Assembly: GCA_021808485.1 (NCBI GenBank)
Contig: JAKBBN010000027.1
Coordinates: 1 to 38,479 of the forward strand
Direction of reading: 5' to 3'
Length of the DNA stretch: 38,479 nucleotides
Source of the DNA: Planctomycetota bacterium
Lineage (GTDB): Bacteria > Planctomycetota > Phycisphaerae > WQYP01
Made by a program: the position numbers and the translations under genes. How positions within the stretch are numbered: the first letter of the stretch is position 1; each line of letters begins with the position of its first letter. The notes beneath the pieces were generated by a model. That model was given only the letters and a program-made list of their open reading frames with translations, did not search any database and was not told the origin of the DNA. Positions 7,331 through 16,245 of the stretch are shown one piece after another.

Positions 7331-7834
7331 GTGATTATTGACAGTACAGTTGAACCGATTCTGCCGTTGTGCCGGGCGGTGGGCAAGATTCCCAGCGGCT
7401 TGTTTGTTATCACGACCGGCATGGGGCCGCATAGTACCGCCATGCTGGTATCGTTTGTGCAGCAGTTGAGCCGGGAACCGATCTGCATCGGCGTAGCGTT
7501 GCATCGCAACCGGGAAGTATCGGCAATTATTGAGCGGACGGGCGGCTTTGTACTCAACATATGTCATGCGGGTGACAAGAACCTGCTGCGGAAATACGCC
7601 CGGCAAAGCCTGACGGGGGATGCGGCATTTGAAGGCATGCGAACCCACAGACTGGGGAATGGCGGGACAATATTGCTGGATGCCTGCGCATGGATATGGT
7701 GCGATTTGCACCAGCGGATTGATTTTAAAACGGATCATGAATTGATCATCGGAACAGCCACAGAGGGCGGACTTTCGGACGATGACAAGGCCAAGCCGGT
7801 GGTGCATATCCGGCATGATGGTTCAAACTATTAA
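7331..7834 (+). CDS. flavin reductase-like (FMN-binding split-barrel) protein
   Basis: A 167-residue protein of the flavin-reductase-like domain family, which binds FMN or FAD in a split barrel and passes electrons from NAD(P)H to flavin or another acceptor. Family marks are the early GKIPSGLFVITTG, the flavin-contact region AMLVSFVQQLSREPICIGV, NREVSAIIERTGGFVLNI, and the closing DHELIIGTATEG and VVHIRHDGSNY. I prefer the GTG at 7331 because GGAG lies six bases upstream; ATG 7304 and TTG 7301 are in frame but have no ribosome binding site. It is followed after 42 bases by the Lrp/AsnC-like gene, probably in one operon. The electron acceptor is unknown; a redox-sensor or heme-related role is possible from context but unproven. 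Confidence 0.8.
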   Translation: MIIDSTVEPILPLCRAVGKIPSGLFVITTGMGPHSTAMLVSFVQQLSREPICIGVALHRNREVSAIIERTGGFVLNICHAGDKNLLRKYARQSLTGDAAFEGMRTHRLGNGGTILLDACAWIWCDLHQRIDFKTDHELIIGTATEGGLSDDDKAKPVVHIRHDGSNY

Positions 7835-7876
7835 GCCGCTTCATGCGCATATGGCTCTGATTTTTCAGGTGGTGTT

Positions 7877-9031
7877 ATGACGACAGATGCGATTCATTCA
7901 ACGACGGGCGCCCGCGTCCCCATTGACATTCATGATTCGGTTAACGCGCAAATTCTGGCGGTATCGGAAGATAAAATTACAGGTTTTCAGCCCGATCCGA
8001 TGGGCGCAATCGCCCGCCTGACCGGCCTGGATATCGGAACGGTGATTGAGCGAATTGCCGCGATGCTGCGGGCGGGCGTAGTTCGCCGCGTGCGCCAGAC
8101 GCTTCTGGCCACGAGTCTGGCGGAAGGCTGTCTTGTGGCATGGGAAGTACCGGCGGAAAAACTCAACGCCGCATTTGATTATTTGTTCGTGCAGGACCCA
8201 TTTTCCGGGCATGTGGTGATACGCAGCACCGACGGCCAAACGACCGGATCCAGGTACCGGCTGTGGACCACGCTGAAAGTGCCGCAAGGTTATTCGCTGG
8301 AAAAACATTGCCGGTATCTGCAGGGTAAAATTGGCGCGATGTCATTCAAGATGATGCCCGCCAAACGGCTTTTCGCCCTGGGAGTGGGGCACGTGCGCAG
8401 GCGCGGGTTGGAACCGGGCAGTAAAGCGGATGTACCCGCTGAAGCCGTACCGACCACCCTTGTGAAACTTTCGGACAAGCAGTGGCGGGTACTGGTGGCG
8501 CTGAAGCGGGAGTTTGCTCCGGCGGAATTGTGTGAAAATATCTGGGGGCCGCGGGCCGAAGAAGCGGAAATGCCGTTGGCGGATTTCCTGCAGACAGCCG
8601 GCGAACTGCATGCGCTGGGTGTGATCGGACGGTTCTCCACGTTTCTGGAACATGTCAAAACGTTGCCCACCGGTGACAAAGTGACGCAGTATAATGCCTT
8701 GTTTCATTGGGCCGTGCCGCCGGGGCGGGAAATTGAAGCCGGTCGAGAAGTCGGCCGATTTCATATTATGACCCATGCCTATTGGCGCGAGGGCGGCGCC
8801 GAATTTGGCAATGTGAATATCATGGGCGTGGCCCATGGCAAGGACCGCAACCTGATACTGGCCCACAAAGCGGCGATTGACCGGCATCTGGAATCCGTGG
8901 GAATCACCGTTTCATATACCAACGTATTCTGGGGCGGGCGCAGTGAAATCAAGCCGAGTGAAATCGCGCCGGCGGCTTATCGTGAATGGTGCGGCAAAGC
9001 GGGCTTGGACCCGGAAGCGATGCGGTGTTAA
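7877..9031 (+). CDS. duplicated Lrp/AsnC-like protein (siroheme decarboxylase/NirDL fold)
   Basis: A 384-residue protein built as two similar halves, each with an AsnC-type winged helix followed by a ligand-binding alpha/beta domain. Half one has ARLTGLDIGTVIERIAAMLR then GVVRRVRQTLL and LVAWEVPAEKL. Half two has LADFLQTAGELHALGVIGRF, then HWAVPPG and a highly patterned end (FHIMTHAYWREGGAEF, YTNVFWGGRSEIKPSEI). This resembles fused AhbA/AhbB or NirD/NirL siroheme decarboxylases, which use this fold as enzymes rather than regulators. The histidine pattern expected for the decarboxylase is not clear in the first half, so a regulator or another ligand-binding protein is equally possible. It lies between a flavin reductase and a dehydrogenase, same strand. 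Confidence 0.55.
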   Translation: MTTDAIHSTTGARVPIDIHDSVNAQILAVSEDKITGFQPDPMGAIARLTGLDIGTVIERIAAMLRAGVVRRVRQTLLATSLAEGCLVAWEVPAEKLNAAFDYLFVQDPFSGHVVIRSTDGQTTGSRYRLWTTLKVPQGYSLEKHCRYLQGKIGAMSFKMMPAKRLFALGVGHVRRRGLEPGSKADVPAEAVPTTLVKLSDKQWRVLVALKREFAPAELCENIWGPRAEEAEMPLADFLQTAGELHALGVIGRFSTFLEHVKTLPTGDKVTQYNALFHWAVPPGREIEAGREVGRFHIMTHAYWREGGAEFGNVNIMGVAHGKDRNLILAHKAAIDRHLESVGITVSYTNVFWGGRSEIKPSEIAPAAYREWCGKAGLDPEAMRC

Positions 9032-9117
9032 AACCGGCGGGCCGGACCGGCGCCGTTCACGACATGTTTTTTCCCGCCGGCAATTCATCGCGCCGCACAA
9101 AAGAAAGCACAGCCGAA

Positions 9118-10047
9118 ATGAAATTACGAATTGTTGTGACAGAGGGTCTTGAAGAACTGCCGCTGGCATGGCTGAAAAGCGAGGTGGAGGTCATCGAGTC
9201 GAGCTGGAAGAATCCGCAGCAGTTAAGGCGGGATTTAGCCCATGCCGACGGCCTGATTGTTCGAACGTATACGCAGGTGAACACGGAACTGCTGTCCGCG
9301 GGTTCAAAACTGCGCGTGGTAGGCCGGGCCGGTGTGGGGTTGGAAAACATTGATCAGGAAGCGTGCAAGCAAAGCGACGTACAGGTCATTTCGACGCCCG
9401 GCGCCAATATGCACGCCGTGTGCGAATATGTATTCAATCTCATCTTCCATTTGGGACGGCGGCTTGTGCATGTGCCGGGTCCCATTTCCGCGGACGCCTT
9501 TCACAGTTACCGCAAAACCGTGCGTGGTTTGGAACTGCACGGCAAAACAATGGGAATTCTGGGCATGGGACGCATCGGCCGGGCTGTGGGGCGCGTGGCC
9601 CACGCGTTCGGGATGCGTGTGATTTATAACGACCTGGTAGACGTGGCTGTCCATATTGATTATCCCGCCACAAGCGTGCCCAAACCGGAGTTGTATGCCG
9701 GCGCGGACATTCTTACGATTCATGTAAGTCATTTCGAAGGAAATCGAAACCTGGTTGGAGAATCCGCCCTTCAACTGATGCGCCGGTCGGCCTATCTCAT
9801 CAATACCTCCCGCGGCGAAGTGGTGGACGCCCACGCGCTGGCGGCGGCACTGAGAGCCGGCACTATTGCCGGGGCGGCACTTGATGTGCATGAGCCGGAA
9901 CCGCCGCCCGCGGATTATCCGCTATGGGGTATGGCCAACGTGATATTGGCGCCGCACCTGGCGGCACGCACCCAGGGAGCGATGGACGCGATGAGCTGGG
10001 TGGCGCGGGACGTGGTGGAATATCTTCGACAATTGCCGACGAAATAA
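9118..10047 (+). CDS. D-2-hydroxyacid dehydrogenase (SerA-like, short form)
   Basis: A 309-residue NAD-dependent D-isomer-specific 2-hydroxyacid dehydrogenase. The nucleotide-binding motif GMGRIG is at 149-154; the catalytic triad is R232 (NTSRGE), E261 (DVHEPEP) and H280 (APHLAART). The substrate domain has VVGRAGVGLENID (68-79) and STPGANMHAVCEYV. This is the pattern of 3-phosphoglycerate dehydrogenase and relatives, but the C-terminal ACT or intervening domains of regulated SerA are absent, so substrate is uncertain; glyoxylate or phosphoglycerate are candidates. The frame is open back to 8986; I chose ATG 9118, where homology-like sequence begins, although the ribosome binding site is weak. 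It probably shares a transcript with the two genes before it. Confidence 0.85.
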   Translation: MKLRIVVTEGLEELPLAWLKSEVEVIESSWKNPQQLRRDLAHADGLIVRTYTQVNTELLSAGSKLRVVGRAGVGLENIDQEACKQSDVQVISTPGANMHAVCEYVFNLIFHLGRRLVHVPGPISADAFHSYRKTVRGLELHGKTMGILGMGRIGRAVGRVAHAFGMRVIYNDLVDVAVHIDYPATSVPKPELYAGADILTIHVSHFEGNRNLVGESALQLMRRSAYLINTSRGEVVDAHALAAALRAGTIAGAALDVHEPEPPPADYPLWGMANVILAPHLAARTQGAMDAMSWVARDVVEYLRQLPTK

Positions 10048-10117
10048 ATCAAACAAATCATTTTGCACACCGGCTGCGGCGATGTAATTTATCGGACGCT
10101 TTTGCGACGAATTTTTC

Positions 10118-10145
10118 TTGTATTATGCGCCAGGACCAATATAAT
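10118..10145 (+). promoter_or_regulatory. candidate promoter for the HAF-repeat protein
   Basis: TATAAT at 10140-10145 has TTGTAT (10118-10123) 16 bases upstream. Two other -10-like boxes (TATTAT at 10121 and TATAAT at 10177) are in the same 230-base spacer but lack partners at the right distance. The leader would be about 130 nt with a GGAG ribosome binding site at 10268. No riboswitch fold is obvious. Confidence 0.4.
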
Positions 10146-10279
10146 CAACTTTGGATGCGGAAGAGAGACGCCATTTTATAATGGGCTCTCATTCATATTC
10201 AAGCGGATTGTCAGCGCAGGCCATGAATGCTCCGCGCCGTGATGGGAATGCCGTTACCTCATTTATTGGAGAGATATAA

Positions 10280-11407
10280 ATGACTACAAAACATCGTTCA
10301 GTCATGAAATTCAGTATGATTGCGGCATTCGCCGGCGCGGCAGCGGTCGGCTTTACGGCTGCGGTTGAAGCCCAGGATTACACCATGACAATCATCCCCA
10401 ATTCCTCCGGTGCATACGGTATCAATGACAGCAATACCGTCGTGGGAATTGAAACCAACGGCTCCACGCCGTTTAGCTACAACAGCGGCACTACTGCAGC
10501 AATCGGCGGTGCGTCGCTGCTGTCGCCCAGCTTTGTCAATGCGATTAACTCCGGCGGAACGATCGTTGGCGGAAGTTGGAGCGGAGTTTCCCAACAAGCC
10601 GCCGTCTTTGGAACCAACAGCGTTACGTTCCTGGGAGCCGCCGGTTCCATCAGCCAGGCCAATGCGATAAATACCACTGGGGAAGTTGCCGGCAATGTTC
10701 AGGATACAGGCGGACTGAATCATGCGGCATTTTTTTCTTCCTCGACTCCCAATCAATCCGCCACAATTATTGACAACGTCAACAGCTTTGGGATGGGAAT
10801 CAACGATTCGGGAACCATTGTGGGCTATCAGGCAAATAGCTCCAGCAGGTTTGACGCATTCAGTTATTCCGGCGGAACTTTGACGGACCTGGGCAGTTTT
10901 GGAGTGACGGGAGCTCTCGGCGGTTATGCCAGATCAATAAACAACTCCGGGACAATCGCAGGATATTATGTGGACTCCGCCGGTTACTCCCGTGCGGTCG
11001 ACTATTCCGGGGGCGTTGCGACCACGCTTGACAGTTCCGGCGCATATTTGAACAGCCGCGCCAATGCCATTAACGGCACCGGCGTCGTCGTGGGAACGGC
11101 AGATAATGGCGGGACCACCCCCGTTGCGTTCGTGTATTCCAACGGCGTATTTACCAATCTCAACAATCTGGTGACCAACCTGCCAGTTGGCGATCAGTTG
11201 ATATCCGCCAATGCAATTAACGGCAACGGCGATATTGTCGGTTTCGGCGGATATACGGCCTCTGGTGATGTCACCTATGGCTTCCTGCTTACGCCGGTGA
11301 CCGCGGGCGCCGCTGTTCCATCGCCGGGATCGTTGGGGCTTCTTTTCGGCGGAGCCGCCGGCCTCGGGCTGATATTGCTGGCCGGCAGAATACAAAAACG
11401 CACCTGA
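10280..11407 (+). CDS. secreted HAF-repeat protein with PEP-CTERM-like sorting signal
   Basis: A 375-residue exported protein: signal peptide (residues 9-32, ending VEAQ), a repeat region and a C-terminal sorting signal. Seven repeats share a core like AIN-x-x-G-x-I-V-G (for example GINDSNTVVG, NAINSGGTIVG, GINDSGTIVG, SINNSGTIAG, NAINGNGDIVG), which is the HAF extracellular repeat, predicted to form beta-propeller-like blades. The end reads VPSPGSLGLLFG, a hydrophobic helix and the basic tail GRIQKRT, as in PEP-CTERM proteins that an exosortase processes, but with Ser-Pro-Gly in place of the usual Pro-Glu-Pro. It would be displayed on or released from the cell surface. GGAG lies upstream of the ATG. 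It is monocistronic; function unknown. Confidence 0.8.
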   Translation: MTTKHRSVMKFSMIAAFAGAAAVGFTAAVEAQDYTMTIIPNSSGAYGINDSNTVVGIETNGSTPFSYNSGTTAAIGGASLLSPSFVNAINSGGTIVGGSWSGVSQQAAVFGTNSVTFLGAAGSISQANAINTTGEVAGNVQDTGGLNHAAFFSSSTPNQSATIIDNVNSFGMGINDSGTIVGYQANSSSRFDAFSYSGGTLTDLGSFGVTGALGGYARSINNSGTIAGYYVDSAGYSRAVDYSGGVATTLDSSGAYLNSRANAINGTGVVVGTADNGGTTPVAFVYSNGVFTNLNNLVTNLPVGDQLISANAINGNGDIVGFGGYTASGDVTYGFLLTPVTAGAAVPSPGSLGLLFGGAAGLGLILLAGRIQKRT

Positions 11408-11445
11408 TTTTTACACCGCCGGTACCCATCAAAATGGAGCCAGCC

Positions 11446-12435
11446 CTATTCGCCGGGTGTTTCCGGGGGCCAGGCCCGCCCCAACGCCCGCGGACCGGGT
11501 CGATTTTTAGCCATTACCGCCAATGCCAGCAGAGCGGCCGCGTACGGTAACATTTGAAACCATTGAAATGGGATATGCTGCAGCGATTCCAGCAGGCGGT
11601 TATGCGCTGTGTAGCGCGCGGTCTGCAACACCTGCTGCAGGGCATTGATAAACCCGAACAGCAGGCAACCGGCCGTAAGGCCGAACAAATTCCAGCGGCC
11701 GAAAATAACCAGTGCGAGTACCACAAATCCCTGTCCGCCGGTCATATCCGCGGCAAAGGAATGGGTGCGCATAATGCTTAAATAAGCTCCCGCGGCGCCG
11801 GCACAGCCTCCGGCAAACAGCACCGCGCCCCACCGCCATGCCCGAACGCGAATTCCCGCGGCCTGACACGCTTCGGGAAAGTCTCCAAGCGATCGAATAA
11901 TCAGTCCCAGTCGTGCGTAGCGCAGCAACCACCAGACCAGAATTCCCAGCAGGATCGTGACATAACACAACGTGTACTGATCAAACAACGCCGGCCCGAA
12001 GAATGGCGTGCGGCTCAAAAACGGCAACGGCCATTTGTGAAAGCCGGCGCCATGCGGCAATGAAACGGACATGTCATGCTTTTGCCGCCAATTTTGAAAT
12101 ACGGCCCAGGCCGTGCCGCTGGCGCCGACGGCCAAAATATTGATCGCCGCTCCGCAGACTATTTGATCCGCCCGGCCGGAGACGGCGACGGTGGCAAACA
12201 TCGCCGCCAGTGCCATGGCCCCCAGAATGCCGGCACACAGTCCGATTGATCCGTAACCGCAACTCGCCGCGGTATACGCCGCGATACAACCGGTCAGCAT
12301 CAAACCCTCAATACCGATGTTGATCACACCGGCCAGTTCCGCCACCAGTTCGCCAATGCCGGCCATGACCAGGGGAACCGCGGCGGCGATCATCTGTTGG
12401 GCCAGAAAAGTGACAATGTTTTCACCCGCGGCCAT
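11446..12435 (-). CDS. BMP-type nucleoside ABC importer, permease 2 (YufQ-like)
   Basis: A 329-residue integral membrane protein of the BPD_transp_2 permease family, with about eight to ten membrane segments. The early motif ELAGVINIGIEGLMLTG is the hallmark of the YufQ/NupQ-type subunit, and AGIRVRAWRWGAVLFAGGCAGAAGAYLS is the cytoplasmic EAA-like loop region that contacts the ATPase. Together with the preceding permease it forms the channel for nucleosides or a related ligand. It follows the other permease after 3 bases and is the last gene of a four-gene minus-strand operon. Its end faces the end of the HAF-repeat gene 38 bases away; no clear terminator hairpin is seen between them. Confidence 0.9.
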   Translation of the reverse strand: MAAGENIVTFLAQQMIAAAVPLVMAGIGELVAELAGVINIGIEGLMLTGCIAAYTAASCGYGSIGLCAGILGAMALAAMFATVAVSGRADQIVCGAAINILAVGASGTAWAVFQNWRQKHDMSVSLPHGAGFHKWPLPFLSRTPFFGPALFDQYTLCYVTILLGILVWWLLRYARLGLIIRSLGDFPEACQAAGIRVRAWRWGAVLFAGGCAGAAGAYLSIMRTHSFAADMTGGQGFVVLALVIFGRWNLFGLTAGCLLFGFINALQQVLQTARYTAHNRLLESLQHIPFQWFQMLPYAAALLALAVMAKNRPGPRALGRAWPPETPGE

Positions 12436-12438
12436 GGT

Positions 12439-13509
12439 TCAACGCCCCTCCGTTGCGGCCGCATCCACCTTTGCGGTTGGAGATATCCGGCGGCGATTAA
12501 TAAATGCCAGCAACAGCAGCATGACCAGCAATACCGTACCTTTGACGACATCGGCAATATTGTGAGGCAGTCCGAGGGAGCTTTCCTCCACGCGCAGGGC
12601 GCCGGTATCCAACATGCCGAAAAACAGCGCCGAAAACGCAATACCCAAGGGATTCAACCGGCCCAGCAGGGCCACGGCGATTCCCGCGTAACCGTAGGAG
12701 CCGAAATTCGCGATCAAAAAATGCGTGACACCCAACACCTGAAACGCGCCTCCCAGTCCGGCAAGGCCGCCGCTGACGAAAATCACGGTCATCTGCTGAC
12801 GCGCCACCGGAATGCCGGCCAATTGCGCGGCGCGCGGGTTGAGCCCTGTCACCAGGGTTTGAAATCCAAAAACAGTTTGCCGATTCACCACATACAACAG
12901 CGCCGCCAGACAGAATGCCAACAGGACGCCGATGTGCAAACTGGAAAATTTGATCAGCACCGGCAGCCAGTAGCGACCTTGAATTTCCGCGCTCTGCGGA
13001 GCGGAGGTGCCGTGTGCCTGCAGCGGACCGCTGAGAATTATTTCCACCAGATAAAATGCCACAAAATTCAATAAGATTGTCGACAGCACCACGGGAACGC
13101 CGCGCCATCGTTCCAGCGCACCGGCCAGTACCGCCCACAGTCCGCCGCCAACAGCACCGCCGACGACAGCAATCACGATTGTCGGCATTACCGCGGGAGT
13201 GACCTGCCATCGAGTAGCCAAGCCGACACTCACCATGGCGCCGATAAGAAACTGCCCCTGCGCGCCGATATTCAGCACGCCGGACCGAAAGGCGATTCCG
13301 GCGGCCAACCCCGTCAGCAGCAGCGGGCATGTTTCCGCCAGTGAATTGCTGATGTAGTACGAATTGCCCACGGCGCCAATCAGCCAGCGGTGCAGGATTC
13401 CAAGCGGGGGATACCCGCACGCCCACAATACCAGGAGCACCGCACCGAATGCCGCAGCGCAGGCCATTACAGTGGCCCCGACGGACAGCAGACTTTGCCT
13501 GATTTTCAT
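12439..13509 (-). CDS. BMP-type nucleoside ABC importer, permease 1 (YufP-like)
   Basis: A 356-residue permease of the same family as its neighbour. GVLNIGAQGQFLIGAM is the YufP/NupP signature, and AGIPVARQQMTVIFVSGGLAGLGGAFQVLG is the coupling-loop region. About ten hydrophobic segments are predicted by eye. It pairs with the YufQ-like permease encoded 3 bases downstream and is preceded by the ATPase gene, 16 bases upstream. Known systems of this arrangement import purine or other nucleosides; the exact substrate here cannot be read from sequence. Confidence 0.9.
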   Translation of the reverse strand: MKIRQSLLSVGATVMACAAAFGAVLLVLWACGYPPLGILHRWLIGAVGNSYYISNSLAETCPLLLTGLAAGIAFRSGVLNIGAQGQFLIGAMVSVGLATRWQVTPAVMPTIVIAVVGGAVGGGLWAVLAGALERWRGVPVVLSTILLNFVAFYLVEIILSGPLQAHGTSAPQSAEIQGRYWLPVLIKFSSLHIGVLLAFCLAALLYVVNRQTVFGFQTLVTGLNPRAAQLAGIPVARQQMTVIFVSGGLAGLGGAFQVLGVTHFLIANFGSYGYAGIAVALLGRLNPLGIAFSALFFGMLDTGALRVEESSLGLPHNIADVVKGTVLLVMLLLLAFINRRRISPTAKVDAAATEGR

Positions 13510-13525
13510 CGCAGGTCTCCGTGAG

Positions 13526-15016
13526 TCATGCCCGCACTCCCAGCATCAGCCGTCCGATGGATTCCCGCGAGGTATGCGGCCAATCCGTGTCGCTCAGCTG
13601 GCCTTCATACATCACCGCCACCCGGTCACTCACGGCCAGCAGTTCATCAAGATCGGCATGAATCAGCAAAACCGCAGCACCGGCATTCCTCGCCCGGACG
13701 AGTTGATTCATCACAAATGCCGTAGCGGTAATATCCAAACCACGCGTGGGATTGACGGCAAGTATGAATTCCGGGGAATCGGACAATTCCCGCGCCAACA
13801 CCAGCTTTTGCTGGTTGCCGCCGGAGAGCGCCCCCACCGGCGTATCAAGGTCGGGGCAGCGGATATCAAACTCCTGCATTCGGCGAAGGGTAAATGACCG
13901 CCACGTGGAGAATCTTAGAAATCCCCAGCGGGCGAATGGCGGTTGATGATGGCGTTTAAGCAGCATGTTGGCCGTTACGGATAAACCGGGAACAAGACCA
14001 TCGGTTCGGCGATCCTCCGGGATTATCGCAAGCAGTTGCCGCCTGCCCGTCCTTTGCGGTGCGGAATCGCGCGTTGTGGAAAGCGTCATTTTACCGGCGG
14101 CCGGCAGGGTCGGATCGGCAATGCACTCCACCAGTGCGGATTGACCGTTCCCTTCCACTCCAGCGATGCCGACTATTTGGCCGGAATGCACCTGCAAAGA
14201 TACATGGTGTAGAACGATGGATGCCTCCCGCTTGACGGTGACATCCGCGAGTGCCAGGCGAGCCTCCCCTCCGACGGGCGGCGGGGGACGGGAAATTGCC
14301 TGCGGAACATTGCCACCGATCATTTTTTCCGCCAACATTGCATGCGTCAAACCGGCCAATTCGCCGGTATACACCGCATCGCCGCGCCGCAAAATGGTGA
14401 TGCGGCGGCAAATTTCCGTCACCTGGGCAAGTTTATGGCTGATAAACAGCACCGCTGTACCGGATGCGGCCAGTGAGCGAAGCGCGGCGAACAGGTCCTC
14501 CACTTCCATGGGAGCCAGAGAGGCGGTTGGCTCATCTAGAATCAACAGCTTGCCGCCCGCACAAAGTGCCTGAATAATCTCGACACGTTGACGCTGGCCG
14601 ATTGCAAGACGTGATACAGGTTCATCCAGCGGCAGCCGCCAGCCCAGCCTGTTCTGCCATTCTGCGGCCCGCGCCGCCACAAGGCGCCGGCCTCCGGAAA
14701 TAAGCCCGCGGCCCGCCAGGAGAATTATATTTTCCATTGCGCTCAGGGCCGGCGCAAGCTTGAAATGCTGGTGCACCATCCCAATTCCCATCCGGCGTGC
14801 AACGGCCGGCGACGTTATGCGCACGGGCGCCCCGTTGAACAGTATCGTACCGGCATCCGGCGGAAGCAGGCCGAAAAGAATGTTCATCAAGGTTGTTTTG
14901 CCGGCCCCATTTTCACCGACAACGGCGTTGATTTCCCCTGCCTGCACCCGCATGGAAACATTGTGCAATGCCCGAAAAATTCCGAAGCGCTTGCTGATAT
15001 TGCGGATTTCCATCAT
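13526..15016 (-). CDS. BMP-type nucleoside ABC importer, double ATPase (YufO-like)
   Basis: A 496-residue ATPase with two nucleotide-binding domains, the usual form for this importer family. The first has Walker A GENGAGKT (34-41), signature LAIGQRQRVEI (a variant of LSGGQ) and Walker B LLILDEPTASL. The second has a degenerate Walker A (VEGNGQSALVE), a good signature LSGGNQQKLVLARE and an altered Walker B (LAVNPTRGLD, Asn-Pro in place of Asp-Glu), which is also typical of the family, so one composite ATP site probably carries the hydrolysis. I prefer the ATG-ATG at 15016; a GTG at 15043 is in frame. It lies between the binding protein and the permeases in one operon. Confidence 0.92.
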   Translation of the reverse strand: MMEIRNISKRFGIFRALHNVSMRVQAGEINAVVGENGAGKTTLMNILFGLLPPDAGTILFNGAPVRITSPAVARRMGIGMVHQHFKLAPALSAMENIILLAGRGLISGGRRLVAARAAEWQNRLGWRLPLDEPVSRLAIGQRQRVEIIQALCAGGKLLILDEPTASLAPMEVEDLFAALRSLAASGTAVLFISHKLAQVTEICRRITILRRGDAVYTGELAGLTHAMLAEKMIGGNVPQAISRPPPPVGGEARLALADVTVKREASIVLHHVSLQVHSGQIVGIAGVEGNGQSALVECIADPTLPAAGKMTLSTTRDSAPQRTGRRQLLAIIPEDRRTDGLVPGLSVTANMLLKRHHQPPFARWGFLRFSTWRSFTLRRMQEFDIRCPDLDTPVGALSGGNQQKLVLARELSDSPEFILAVNPTRGLDITATAFVMNQLVRARNAGAAVLLIHADLDELLAVSDRVAVMYEGQLSDTDWPHTSRESIGRLMLGVRA

Positions 15017-15116
15017 GTCAACACAAGCCCTTGACCCATGCACGCGAACCGCAGGCCCGCGGATACCGGCCGCATTTCATCAATTCCGATTCACAAAAAC
15101 CTCGCCCGAAATGCGT

Positions 15117-16148
15117 TTAATGCCCCGCAACGGACAATGTTCCCGCCTTGAGCCTGCGGCCCGCGGCAGCCAGGGCCGAGCGCATCCGTGGGGTAATGAC
15201 CGAGCCAAACAGTCTGGGATTGAGCACCACCAGACAAACGCCGTTGTGCAGGTTCTCCGGCTTTATTCCCGCGGTGAATTTGCCCGTTTTTACCGCCAGC
15301 GCCACCTGCATAAAGGCCCGATCCAGCCGGATGACAGCGCTGGCCGGCGTAAATTTAGAGCAGGTTGAATTGTTGTTTTGATTGCGATTGCAGCCGAATA
15401 CGTAAATGGGATCGCCCCCTTTTTTTACGCGGCGGTCCGCCTGAGCCACGGCCTCAAATACCCCCTTGCCGGCGGCATCCACATTCTGGTAAATGACGTC
15501 AATATGCTGCTGGATAAACGCTTCAGCCTGGCTCTTGGAAAGGGCCGGCTGGTCCCAGCTTGTGTAGGCCTGGGCCACGCGGATGTGCGGATTGACGCTG
15601 CGTGCCCCGGCACGAAATCCCCGAAAACAGGCTGTTACGGAGGGAATTTTCTCACCGCCGATGAACCCGATTTTCCCGGTTTTTGACAGCATTGCCGCCA
15701 ACATTCCCAGTTGATACGAAGGCTCGGTAAGGTCAAAGTTCAACGTGGCGATGTGCGGTTTGGCAATGTCCGCCCCGCTCACGGCGAAGCGCGTTTTCAC
15801 CCCCTGTGCGGCGACCTGCGTCGCAGGCACCAGAAATTCATATCCATGCCCGATGACCAGTTGATAACCGCGCATGGCGAAATCCCGCATCACGTTCACC
15901 GCCCAGACCGGGGACACTCGTTCCACCACGGAAACGCGGGCGTGAAGTTTTTTGCCGACCCGCTCAATGGCGTCGCGTCCTTCCTGATTCCAGCCGCCGT
16001 CAGTCACCGAGCCGGAACAGATTAATGCAATTTTCATTTTGGCCAGACACGGCTTGCCGTGCACAGTTGCCAGAATTACCGGCAGAATAACCCACAACAG
16101 CACCGCGATCCGGCGAGGATTGAATAACAGCGGCAGCTTAAACGGCAT
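15117..16148 (-). CDS. BMP-family (PnrA-like) substrate-binding protein
   Basis: A 343-residue periplasmic binding protein. An N-terminal signal (residues 12-36) precedes the type I binding fold, which starts MKIALICSGSVTDGGWNQEG, the BMP/PnrA signature for nucleoside binding. Other family segments are YQLVIGHGYEF, TRFAVSGADI and IYQNVDAAGKGVFEA. A cysteine (KPCLA) is near the cleavage region but does not fit a standard lipobox, so it may be soluble. AAGGAG lies five bases before the ATG. It is the first gene of the importer operon (binding protein, ATPase, two permeases), all minus strand, with 100 bases before the ATPase start. No promoter was found in the 83-base gap upstream. Confidence 0.92.
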   Translation of the reverse strand: MPFKLPLLFNPRRIAVLLWVILPVILATVHGKPCLAKMKIALICSGSVTDGGWNQEGRDAIERVGKKLHARVSVVERVSPVWAVNVMRDFAMRGYQLVIGHGYEFLVPATQVAAQGVKTRFAVSGADIAKPHIATLNFDLTEPSYQLGMLAAMLSKTGKIGFIGGEKIPSVTACFRGFRAGARSVNPHIRVAQAYTSWDQPALSKSQAEAFIQQHIDVIYQNVDAAGKGVFEAVAQADRRVKKGGDPIYVFGCNRNQNNNSTCSKFTPASAVIRLDRAFMQVALAVKTGKFTAGIKPENLHNGVCLVVLNPRLFGSVITPRMRSALAAAGRRLKAGTLSVAGH

Positions 16149-16220
16149 GGCAGCTCCTTTTGCTCGGCCATTGGGCGGCGCAACTGTCAGGATTATTGGC
16201 TATGATTCGCGGAAAAGCCA

Positions 16221-16245
16221 GCCGCGGGAACTTATTCACCGCGGC
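16221..16245 (-). terminator. hairpin at the end of the AsmA/DUF748 gene
   Basis: On the minus strand GCCGCGG and CCGCGGC (7-bp stem, 11-base loop) enclose the stop codon of the giant gene, and TTTT follows a few bases later (16216-16213). It may reduce read-through into the BMP importer operon. The stem is short and the T-run is displaced, so this is tentative. Confidence 0.35.

Noticed and set aside
10118-10279. Riboswitch in the HAF-repeat gene leader
   Set aside because: The leader is long enough, but I see no conserved aptamer pattern or stable stem.
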